From Colwellia sp. PAMC 20917 (lineage in GTDB: Bacteria; Pseudomonadota; Gammaproteobacteria; Enterobacterales; Alteromonadaceae): 64,000 nt of DNA. The notes under the pieces were generated by a model. It searched no databases. It was not told the DNA's origin and was given only the letters and a program-made list of their open reading frames with translations. The first letter of the stretch is position 1, and each line of letters begins with the position of its first letter. A program made the position numbers and the translations under genes. Positions 1-7,207 of this stretch are shown here, piece by piece. The stretch lies in assembly GCF_001767295.1 (NCBI RefSeq), contig NZ_CP014944.1:2976001-3040000 (forward strand). Direction: 5' to 3'.

Positions 1-1
1 A

Positions 2-667
2 GAAATTTTCGCTATGATAAATATATTAAAATCTGACTACATCCTTGCAAGACAGTTATTTTTTAATGCTTCAAACAAGTTATTCAAAGAAACTGGCAAC
101 TACAATGACACTCTTAATTATGCCTGTTATGGAGTGAATGAGTCTGCTTTAGCTTTGGCACAGCGAAGTGCATTGGATATTTTAGATAAAGTAGCAGTAG
201 CTACTTTATCTTATTTGGGGATTGGTGGAGCAAAGAGAACTTCATTCAAAGAAGCTTGGTTTAAAAAAGGTAAAGAAGAAAAAGAAAAACTTAAGCCAGC
301 AATTTTAAATGAAATAGAAAATGGTAATACAGCACTATTAGCATTGACCGAGGTTTCTAGAGATCTATCAAATAAAATAGGCTTTTTATCCGAAAAGCAG
401 GCATCTAGAAACTCATCCACCCATCGGTTCACTGTACTTCATGACTTAGGCGTAACTCCTGTAAGTCATTCTGGCTGTTTGGAATATTTTGATTATGAAA
501 TTTTCTTGAGAGAATCCCTTCATACGTTAAAGTTAGCTAGAAGCTCAGTGATATATTTTGTTCAAATGGTGTTGATTAGGGAAGAAAAATCATCTCAAAA
601 AAAAGATGGAATTATAATGCCATTAATCGTTCCATCTCATGAAGATATTCGAGGTTTCGATGAGTGA
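2..667 (+). CDS. HEPN-domain protein (LA2681-like), probably 5'-truncated by the window edge
   Basis: The first ATG is at 14, but the frame is open to the left edge and no ribosome binding site precedes that ATG, so this is probably the C-terminal part of a longer protein. The visible 217 residues are mostly helical. They contain ARNSSTHRF, with R132 and H137 in the Rx4-6H pattern of HEPN ribonucleases. The surrounding sequence resembles the LA2681-like HEPN family, usually found at the end of longer, often TPR-containing, proteins. HEPN proteins commonly act as RNA-cutting toxins or abortive-infection effectors. A defence role here is inferred from the family and from the adjacent transposition genes. 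The HEPN motif is clear; the LA2681 subfamily is from memory. Confidence 0.6.
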   Translation, partial: EIFAMINILKSDYILARQLFFNASNKLFKETGNYNDTLNYACYGVNESALALAQRSALDILDKVAVATLSYLGIGGAKRTSFKEAWFKKGKEEKEKLKPAILNEIENGNTALLALTEVSRDLSNKIGFLSEKQASRNSSTHRFTVLHDLGVTPVSHSGCLEYFDYEIFLRESLHTLKLARSSVIYFVQMVLIREEKSSQKKDGIIMPLIVPSHEDIRGFDE

Positions 668-1088
668 ATAGACATTACGAATAAGATTACCTCAACAAGA
701 AGGATCAGCGGAATTAACAGTTTCAAGAGATAACATTTTCGAGCTAAATCGATGTTTAGACATGGAGTTGGCACTCATTCATAAGTATCGAGACTGAAAT
801 ACAGCCATAATCACTTTGTGCGCATGCGAAAGTTAGCCGCTCGCTAATCCTAACGTCTTCTTCAAGGCTCAAAGTGATCGTTAATATTGACCAATATCAT
901 AGTGATGATATTGGTCAATTCGCATAGTCTCGACAATGTTTTTATGTCTTAAAGTTGATTTGACCCTAATAAATGCAGGAGGCTTGTTTACTTATAAGTC
1001 ATTAATAATTAATGGTATGGTATAAATATTTCGTTGTACTATACTTTTTCGATTAACAATTTATTCTATTTATAAAAAAGGGAATTAT
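668..1088. other. 421-bp gap containing nested inverted repeats
   Basis: I see no convincing coding sequence here. Between 788 and 933 there is a nested set of exact inverted repeats, listed separately. From about 1000 to 1088 the DNA is very AT-rich and contains a TATACT at about 1039 that could be the -10 box for the membrane-protein gene starting at 1089. Confidence 0.5.
788..933. ncRNA. Candidate structured element: three nested or adjacent inverted repeats
   Basis: TCGAGACT (788-795) pairs with AGTCTCGA (926-933). Inside it, ATCACTTTG (810-818) pairs with CAAAGTGAT (870-878), and ATTGACCAATATCAT (886-900) pairs perfectly over 15 bp with 905-919 around an AGTG loop. TTAGC/GCTAA (833-847) gives a smaller stem. 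The closing helix encloses two arms, as in a three-way junction. No U-tract follows, so a simple terminator is unlikely. It could be a structured RNA, a protein-binding or recombination site, or the trace of an element end. There is no match to a family I know. Confidence 0.35.
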
Positions 1089-2051
1089 ATGCAACAAGTT
1101 TTAGGAATTGTGATTGTGTTTAGCACCATCATCTACAGTATGGTTTTGTCTGGCAGCATATTAATGTTTATTGATACACAAGCATTTGTGATTTCTCTGG
1201 GGATATTTTTAGCGGGTATTAAGTTAAATACCACAAAGGAAACTAATTTTAGAACACATTTACGACGAGTCTTTTCGAATGATATATTAACGACTGCCGA
1301 AGCTGAAAGTTCAGCAAGTTTCTATTCAAACTTGAATAAATTTACGATTGCTGCATCCGTTGTTACATTGATTATTGCCGCTCTGTCTACCCTACAACAG
1401 TTCGACCAGCCGAAAATACTCGGACCAATTATTGCCATTACCTTACTCGTTACATTATATACAGGCATAGTTTCAACGTGCTTTATTATTCCTGCAAAAT
1501 TTAAACTCCTATCTTCTCTTTCTGAAAATAACCTTAAAGACACTCCTACATCCAGTGTTTTTTTAAAAGCGACAGTAGGGACGCTACTCATCAATATTGT
1601 TTTAATTACACCTTGGGCATTAGGCGGTTCTTTGGCCTTCTTAATCGATTTACCAAGTCTACTGATGATTGCACTCATTCTGCTAGGCGGCTTAATTTTT
1701 GTTAAAAACATTAAAACTAAAGTGTTGTCACACTATTTGTTTTCATTTTTGATGACAGCAGGGATATTGTTATATTTAGTGGGAGTAGTTGCGATATTAT
1801 CGTACGATGTAGATAGTTTTAATACACTACTCACTGCGTTCTCTGTCGCTTCACTGACTGTTCTTCTAGCGGTAATTATTGTTTTACCTTTTTCATTACT
1901 GCTAAATTATATGATGCAAGATATTAAAAACACGGAATTGAATATTGGATTGTTTACTGAAAATAAAAGTTTTGTGAAGTCATACGCTTTAATTACAGTA
2001 GCTTCATCTTCGCTGACTCTTCTTGTTTTAATCGTTCATTTTCCTAAGTAG
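1089..2051 (+). CDS. Unknown polytopic inner-membrane protein
   Basis: This 320-residue protein is almost entirely hydrophobic, with roughly eight or nine predicted membrane segments and a short polar stretch near residues 45-75 (NTTKETNFRTHLRRVF). I recognise no catalytic or transport motif. The start has a good binding site (AAGGGA, six bases upstream). The stop codon lies inside a 22-base perfect palindrome (2037-2058), and a stronger hairpin follows at 2081-2110. It sits between a HEPN gene and a sigma-like gene in accessory DNA. Membrane partners of toxins are common in defence loci, but a functional link is only a guess. Confidence 0.5.
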   Translation: MQQVLGIVIVFSTIIYSMVLSGSILMFIDTQAFVISLGIFLAGIKLNTTKETNFRTHLRRVFSNDILTTAEAESSASFYSNLNKFTIAASVVTLIIAALSTLQQFDQPKILGPIIAITLLVTLYTGIVSTCFIIPAKFKLLSSLSENNLKDTPTSSVFLKATVGTLLINIVLITPWALGGSLAFLIDLPSLLMIALILLGGLIFVKNIKTKVLSHYLFSFLMTAGILLYLVGVVAILSYDVDSFNTLLTAFSVASLTVLLAVIIVLPFSLLLNYMMQDIKNTELNIGLFTENKSFVKSYALITVASSSLTLLVLIVHFPK

Positions 2052-2058
2052 GAAAATG
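2037..2058. repeat. 22-bp palindrome over the stop codon
   Basis: CATTTTCCTA (2037-2046) and TAGGAAAATG (2049-2058) are perfect reverse complements around AG. The stop codon TAG at 2049-2051 is part of the right arm. Confidence 0.6.
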
Positions 2059-2080
2059 CAGGTAATTTATTACGTTAAAG

Positions 2081-2110
2081 TGCAGTGGCCAAGTTAATTA
2101 GGCCACTGCA
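2081..2110. terminator. Bidirectional hairpin between convergent genes
   Basis: TGCAGTGGCC and GGCCACTGCA form a perfect 10-bp stem with a 10-base AT-rich loop, between the plus-strand membrane gene and the minus-strand sigma-like gene. Neither side has a long T-run, so it may be an mRNA-end stabiliser rather than a strong intrinsic terminator. Confidence 0.5.
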
Positions 2111-2152
2111 TAATTATTTACTACAAACTCACCAAGTTGTAGTTTTGTATCA

Positions 2153-2947
2153 CTAAGGAATATCTTTTAATTTTAAATCTATCTTAGCGAGAGCACGAGT
2201 TATGATTTTTCTATATTTATCGCCTGTTTCTTCATTCCCTACTTTCTCAGCTATTTCACTGTAACTATAACCTGATAACTTTAACTTTATGAGTTCAATT
2301 TCTTCAAGAGTAATGCCTTTTTCTAGCATATGACCTTCAAGTCTGTCAGCAAAAATAGTTTCTACATCATCATCATGGGTAAGTATTTGCTCTAACCAGC
2401 TTCCTTCATTTTTATCTGAGTCACCATTAGGCTGAGGTTCATATGTTCTTGCTCTTACTGCTGGTTTCAAATTACGTTCATATTCACGAGACTCATCAAA
2501 AGCCTTTTTACTGGCATCCTTATCACTGGACCATCTGATTATTCTATCGATGCATTGGTTTTTAACGCTAATTGTTAATGATTTAGCGACAAATTTAGGG
2601 TCTCTATTGAGGGCATCAAAAAGTTCTTGAGGCGTTTTACGTAATTTAAGTTTTTTGATTACTTTTTCTAAAGAGTCTGACTCAGCGTTTTGTTCTTGTG
2701 CAGCAAAGGCTTTTGTCGCTTCTTCAATTTTATTCTGTTTTTCAACAGAGTTGTCGTTATTGGCATACGTTAATAGTTGAGTGACTGCATTGAACAGAAA
2801 ATCTTCACCTATTTGAATGTTTTCATTCGAGCCTTTTTGAAAGGCAGCTAAATATTTAAAGACTATCCTCTGTGATAAGGATAAAAGTGCTTGGCTTTCT
2901 TTTGTTACAACTTTTTCAAAGTTAATTAACGCTAATGATTTTGACAT
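2153..2947 (-). CDS. RNA polymerase sigma-factor-like protein
   Basis: The ATG at 2947 is preceded by GGAG at 2957-2960, so it is preferred over the TTG one codon upstream. The 264 residues have a helical N-terminal region. A segment FVAKSLTISVKNQCIDRIIRW-like (about 120-140) resembles sigma-70 region 2. After an acidic linker, a C-terminal helix-turn-helix (ELIKLKLSGYSYSEIAEKVG, about 217-240) resembles region 4. It is larger than a typical ECF factor and has no anti-sigma gene beside it. It is divergent from tnsA across about 500 bp holding two identical 23-bp repeats, so it may control itself or the transposition genes. The sigma-like assignment is by motif only. Confidence 0.5.
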   Translation of the reverse strand: MSKSLALINFEKVVTKESQALLSLSQRIVFKYLAAFQKGSNENIQIGEDFLFNAVTQLLTYANNDNSVEKQNKIEEATKAFAAQEQNAESDSLEKVIKKLKLRKTPQELFDALNRDPKFVAKSLTISVKNQCIDRIIRWSSDKDASKKAFDESREYERNLKPAVRARTYEPQPNGDSDKNEGSWLEQILTHDDDVETIFADRLEGHMLEKGITLEEIELIKLKLSGYSYSEIAEKVGNEETGDKYRKIITRALAKIDLKLKDIP

Positions 2948-3023
2948 CAATTATATCTCCATTTTATATAACTCATTGATTAAATACACCTTACCTGTTT
3001 AAAGATAAAAATAAACAATTATT

Positions 3024-3063
3024 TTGTCCTTTTAATAAATAACTTTAGAGGTAGTTGGTATAG
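3024..3063. repeat. Direct repeat copy 1 (TTGTCCT-N10-23-bp core)
   Basis: TTGTCCT at 3024-3030 is followed after ten variable bases by a 23-bp core at 3041-3063 (AACTTTAGAGGTAGTTGG, then TATAG) and a purine-rich tail. It is identical in core to the copy at 3114-3153. The size fits a TnsB-binding site or an operator; which of the two is not known. Confidence 0.6.
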
Positions 3064-3113
3064 AGAGAGGTATTCAGTCATTTATTGTTAATAAATAAAC
3101 ATTTTTAAAAAAC

Positions 3114-3153
3114 TTGTCCTCTCTTGATGAAACTTTAGAGGTAGTTGGTATAG
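3114..3153. repeat. Direct repeat copy 2 (TTGTCCT-N10-23-bp core)
   Basis: The TTGTCCT at 3114-3120, the ten-base spacer and the 23-bp core at 3131-3153 reproduce the first copy at an offset of exactly 90 bp, while the spacer bases differ. Conserved blocks with free spacers point to protein contacts. Confidence 0.6.
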
Positions 3154-3447
3154 GAGGGGGAATAAGCCTTAAACACCTCCTTATAACAATAAGAACTATC
3201 AGTTGCTTTTTAAAAGCAAAAGATAATTTATCTATAACTTAAGTACTTATTTTGCTCATTAATATAATTTTTATAAATGAAGTGATTGAAATAGCGACTT
3301 TAACCTTTTGAACCTAAAGGGCTTGTGGCAAAAATAAGGTTAAAAGTCCTTTATAAACATTATATTAACTCGGTTTTGTAGATATTTGACAAAGTTGATT
3401 TTAAGTACGATATAAAATATTAACAGAAATTTAATTGGAGAAATTAG

Positions 3448-4122
3448 ATGAGCAAACGTAGTGAATTATCAACATCGTTAGAGAAAGCGCTCAAAACTAC
3501 ATTAGTTCGCAATCTTAAAAGCACAAGCCATGGACGGCCAATGGTTATTGCAAAGTCATTTATAAGTAAAACCAGTAATGTATTTGAAAGTATTGATGAA
3601 AAATGGGCTGCGGAAAGCTTCGAGTTTGACCCCAATGTCGAGTGTTATATATCCCAACCATTTAGTTTTAATTACGAAAACCCAAATGGTCGTATTGTCC
3701 GCTACACACCTGACTTATTAGTGAGGTATGTAGGCAGAACTTATAAGTTTATTGAACTCAAAGATGAACGAGGTGCTAGCAGTGCAAAGACCTTAAAAAA
3801 GCATATGGAAGTCACGCCAATTTTTGAAGACATTATTGGTTATCCCATTGAGATTTTTAACCGAGCTGAGCACCAACCAAAACGAACTTTTGCAAATTTA
3901 CAGTTACTCAATCGCTTTCAGCGCTTGTTTCTAGATGAAACGGTTACCGCCTTAATCAAATCCAAAGTCGGCAAGGACGGTTGTAGCTTTGCCGAGCTTA
4001 CTACAATAGCCGAAGCCTATGAACAACCAGTCAGTTATGTCATGACGTTACTTGCTAAGCAAGAATTTACGTTTGATATGACTGAGATAGTTACCCCTAA
4101 CACTTTATTAATTGCAGCTTAA
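3448..4122 (+). CDS. tnsA: Tn7-like transposition endonuclease TnsA
   Basis: In Tn7, TnsA cuts the 5' strands at the transposon ends while TnsB cuts the 3' strands, allowing cut-and-paste movement. This 224-residue protein has the TnsA nuclease core: an acidic residue near 56-59, YTPD with D89, and FIELKD with E103 and K105, the D...ExK signature of a restriction-type fold. A helical C-terminal region (about 130-224) would contact TnsC. The ATG has GGAG seven bases upstream. It heads a co-directional tnsA-tnsB-tnsC-tniQ set. The nuclease residues look intact. Confidence 0.88.
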   Translation: MSKRSELSTSLEKALKTTLVRNLKSTSHGRPMVIAKSFISKTSNVFESIDEKWAAESFEFDPNVECYISQPFSFNYENPNGRIVRYTPDLLVRYVGRTYKFIELKDERGASSAKTLKKHMEVTPIFEDIIGYPIEIFNRAEHQPKRTFANLQLLNRFQRLFLDETVTALIKSKVGKDGCSFAELTTIAEAYEQPVSYVMTLLAKQEFTFDMTEIVTPNTLLIAA

Positions 4123-4144
4123 TTAGCTGAAAAAGGAAATTATT

Positions 4145-6135
4145 ATGAATACATTTAGAGCTGGGTTTTTACGTGAAAATACAAATATTACTTGGGGAAG
4201 TCAAGGGGGACATATTTCAGCCGTACATGCTGATTATGTGGTTCTGATGCTTGATGGAGAGCCTGAGCTTTTTAAGACTCGACAAGTGGTTGAAGCAATA
4301 TCGGGGGGAACTTGCAGATATTAGAGCCAGAGAAAGCGATTGTTTATGATGCGATCCATACACCAGAGCAACTTGCTGAATATGAGTACATCAAGGCTCA
4401 TATGGGGTTGTTGCAGTTAGAAGCTGATCCTTCATCTGAGAGTACACGTGAGCGAGTCGCTCTAAAAGCTCAAGTGTTACTTAAATCAGATAAAGCCATT
4501 AGCATTTCTGGTTTATATCGTATGCACCAAAAGTATAAGGTTTGTGGAGGACATATTCAGTCCATGGTCGTTAAGCCAGCCCGTCAACGCAAATCCACTC
4601 TAAATGAAGCGTCAGAAAACTTTTTCTTTGATGTTATTTGGGATGTATATATGCAGCTTAATGGTCCATCGATAGGTGAAACATTATCTGCTTACAATGA
4701 ACGATACGATGACTTATCCAAAGCACAGCAAAAAGAAATAAAACTGATTAAAAAAACGCAGTTTTATACAAGAGTCGATAATCTAGATGTAGTAGAAACT
4801 ACACGTGCTCGTGAGGGGGAGGATGCTGCCCGACGTCTTGCTCGTAGCCATGAAGATATGTTTATGGCAGATCATGTAAAACAACGATATGAGCTAGACG
4901 CAGTTCATCTTAATGTACCTTTACTTTCTGATGACAGAACTAGATACATTGGTAAAATTATTCTTTATGTTGCTATAGATGTTTATAGCCGTGCAATTGC
5001 AGGTTATTACATGGCTGTAGTCGGCGATGATGAGCTGTGTTGTTCAAAAGGTGAAGATTCATCTGGTGTTATTAAGATGCTAAATCATGTTGTGCTCAAG
5101 GATAAAGTCTCTAAATATGCTATCAATCCTTGGCCGTTATCGGGCGCTGCTGTTGATTTTGTTTGTGATGCGGGCACCGCATTTAATAATGAAGTTGTTT
5201 CTTCATATGTCTCTGCGTTAGGGAGTACCTTGATTGTGACTCAAAGTGCCTCTCCTTGGAAAAAACCGTTTATTGAGCGTTTTTTTCGAACATTGAGAGG
5301 ACAATTTGCAAAACATTTACCGGGTTACCTTGGGAATTCATCAGATAGGGCTAGCGGGAAAAACATCGTGGGTGAAGTAGCAACATTAACGAAAAGTGAT
5401 GTGACCGAATTACTCGAACGCCATTTCTTAGATACCTACCATACCAACCCACATTGCGGTCTACAAGGTCGTTCGCCATTAGAGGTTGCTTCAAGTAATA
5501 ATGCTAACGGTATGTATGACCTCCCTGCTAAGTTTGGGTCGCTTGAATATGATTATGGTAAGCCATATGAACGTAAAATGAGTGCAAATGGCATTATAAA
5601 TCTGAAAGGATTTGAGTTTGCAAATGGGGCTTCTAAAGCATTATTTTTCCGCTTAGCTAAAGTCAAAGAAAAAGATAAATCCATCAAAGTGAAAGTTTTG
5701 TTTCGTAATCAAGATATTTCCACTATTACGTTGATAGATCCTAATACACTTGAAGCTATTGTTGTTGGGAACAGGAAGGTTAAAACAGAAATCTCATTGG
5801 CTGAATATAAAGCACTTCAAGGTGATAAACCGAAAGTTAAAATACGCAAGTCTCTTGTAAATAATGATGCGCAACGTGCAGTCATTGAAAACGCTAAAAA
5901 ACAGAAAAAACGCTCTGACAATAAGAAGCGTTCAATCAAACGTGCCGAAAAGCGAAGTAGCGCCCCAGTAGCGCCAAATGCAGAACCCTTAACGGCTGAT
6001 GATTTAGATAATGTTTTGGTCCAAGGTGGTGCTACAACCGGTGCCTATGTTGAGCCTAGTCAACAAGCTAAACCAGTTGACCCGACTAAAAATTCAGGAC
6101 AAACAAAACGTCAAAGAAAGTCAGGGAAGAAATAA
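4145..6135 (+). CDS. tnsB: Tn7-like DDE transposase TnsB, in two frames joined at a -1 shift site
   Basis: The natural start is the ATG at 4145, six bases after AAAGGAAA. That frame stops at 4322-4324 after 59 codons. Its 55 or so useful residues resemble the N-terminal module of TnsB/TniA transposases. The main frame (open after 4293, stop at 6135) encodes the rest, including the DDE triad in ELDAVH, VCDAGTAF and FIERFFRTL, with 36 residues between the last two acids. The frames overlap at 4294-4321, where the six-G run gives G GGG GGA (4303-4309). A -1 slip there joins ISGG to NLQILEPE and yields about 663 residues. Without a slip, only an unlikely TTG start at 4312 is available. The Lys-rich tail is probably the TnsC-binding end. 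Confidence 0.85.
4303..4309 (+). promoter_or_regulatory. Candidate -1 ribosomal slippage heptamer in tnsB
   Basis: G GGG GGA fits the X XXY YYZ form in the phase of the upstream frame (TCG GGG GGA). Both tRNAs can re-pair after a one-base backward slip. No obvious internal Shine-Dalgarno enhancer or strong downstream stem was found. A homopolymer indel, seven Gs restoring one frame, explains it equally well. Confidence 0.4.
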
Positions 6136-6220
6136 TCTGTCCGTTTCAGGAAGCTTCTTCGGGGCTATTTACAGGAGAGGTTGTTCTCTCACTAATTTTA
6201 CAATATTAAAAGGGTTTATT

Positions 6221-7207
6221 ATGAATGCTGCTACGTTAACAACAAAAATCAATGAATTTACTTCGGTTTATACCGAGTTAGACCAACATGAGAAAGCTAT
6301 CAAAGCAATTGACCGTGTCATCACACATCGCCATAACAATGATTGTGCACTATTTATCATTGGCGACACAGGTGTAGGAAAAAGTCGTTTAGTTGAGCAT
6401 TACCTTCAACGAATGGGGGAACTTGAAAGATGTGAGACTAAAAATGGTATCACAAGAAATATACTTCGAGCTATCTGTGTTGAAGTTGGATTTGAGCGAG
6501 GGTTAGACAGTTTGTTATCGGCAATTCTAGAAAAGCTGGGTGACATTAATCCTTACCGCCGCTCGACTCTTGGTGAGAAAAAAGATCGAGCCATCAAATT
6601 GCTAAAATATCGAGAAGTTGAAGTGATTTTTATGGATGAAATTCACAACATTGATAAACGCCAAACAAAGAAAAATTCTGAGGGGGCGCTCTCTTTTCTG
6701 AAGACCTTCTTAAACCAAGCAAATACAGCTTTTGTGCTGTTGGGGGTCAGTGATGCAGAAAATCTTCGTTTGACTGATGATGAACTTAACAGCCGGTGTA
6801 AGGCTAATGTTTACCTGAATAATTATGATTGCTGTGGTGAAGATAATACGATTGAGTTCATTGAATATTTACTTGATATCCTTGAAGAACTACCCGTGCC
6901 TATTCCTTATCTAGCGTGTGTATTTGACTCGTTTGAGGAAGAAGGTGGGGGGTATGTTAATTATGATACTCATAAACAAGACTATGACAATTTATTCAGA
7001 TTCTGCATGGCAACAAAAGGAAACCCTAAGCTTATTCGCCGGTTATTAGTTGCAGCAATGGAAGTACCTTCAACAAAAGGTATCAACAAAGAACAACTAG
7101 CGGAAGCATGGGAGTTTGAATTAGGTGAGAAGACTGTAAAAAATCCATTTGAGCAACATATTAAAAGTTTATTTAAAGCAATGGTAAAGGAGGAATTATA
7201 TGTCTAA
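6221..7207 (+). CDS. tnsC: Tn7-like AAA+ regulator TnsC
   Basis: TnsC is the ATP-dependent adaptor that links target recognition by TniQ/TnsD to the TnsAB transposase. The start chosen is the ATG at 6221 behind AAAAGGG. The open frame runs further upstream but overlaps tnsB. The 328 residues contain a Walker A box, GDTGVGKS (48-55), and a Walker B box, VEVIFMDE (D139, E140), followed by a sensor-like region (FVLLGVSDAENL). It lies 85 bp after tnsB and overlaps tniQ by eight bases, so the two are translationally coupled. All visible ATPase motifs are intact. Confidence 0.88.
   Translation: MNAATLTTKINEFTSVYTELDQHEKAIKAIDRVITHRHNNDCALFIIGDTGVGKSRLVEHYLQRMGELERCETKNGITRNILRAICVEVGFERGLDSLLSAILEKLGDINPYRRSTLGEKKDRAIKLLKYREVEVIFMDEIHNIDKRQTKKNSEGALSFLKTFLNQANTAFVLLGVSDAENLRLTDDELNSRCKANVYLNNYDCCGEDNTIEFIEYLLDILEELPVPIPYLACVFDSFEEEGGGYVNYDTHKQDYDNLFRFCMATKGNPKLIRRLLVAAMEVPSTKGINKEQLAEAWEFELGEKTVKNPFEQHIKSLFKAMVKEELYV

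Larger units (their letters stand above)
2948..3447. promoter_or_regulatory. 500-bp divergent control region and candidate transposon end
   Basis: This AT-rich stretch separates the sigma-like gene from tnsA. It carries the two 90-bp-spaced repeats described separately. A pair of inverted motifs, GACTTTAACCTT near 3296 and AAGGTTAAAAGTCC near 3340, flanks 'cctaaagggcttgtggc'. The tnsA promoter should be close to 3400-3430. In Tn7 the right end overlaps the tnsA promoter and carries TnsB sites, so an end is expected here, but no terminal TGT with a matching target duplication could be assigned. Confidence 0.4.

Noticed and set aside
780-940. Integron attC site or retron msr-msd RNA
   Set aside because: The nested repeats invite this, but no integrase or reverse transcriptase is nearby and the core attC boxes (RYYYAAC/GTTRRRY) do not fit.
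4312-6135. tnsB starting at the TTG at 4312
   Set aside because: The G-run is too close to act as a binding site, the upstream ATG has a good one, and the N-terminal module would be lost.
6011-6220. N-terminal extension of tnsC
   Set aside because: The frame is open but overlaps tnsB and lacks a binding site; the ATG at 6221 has one.
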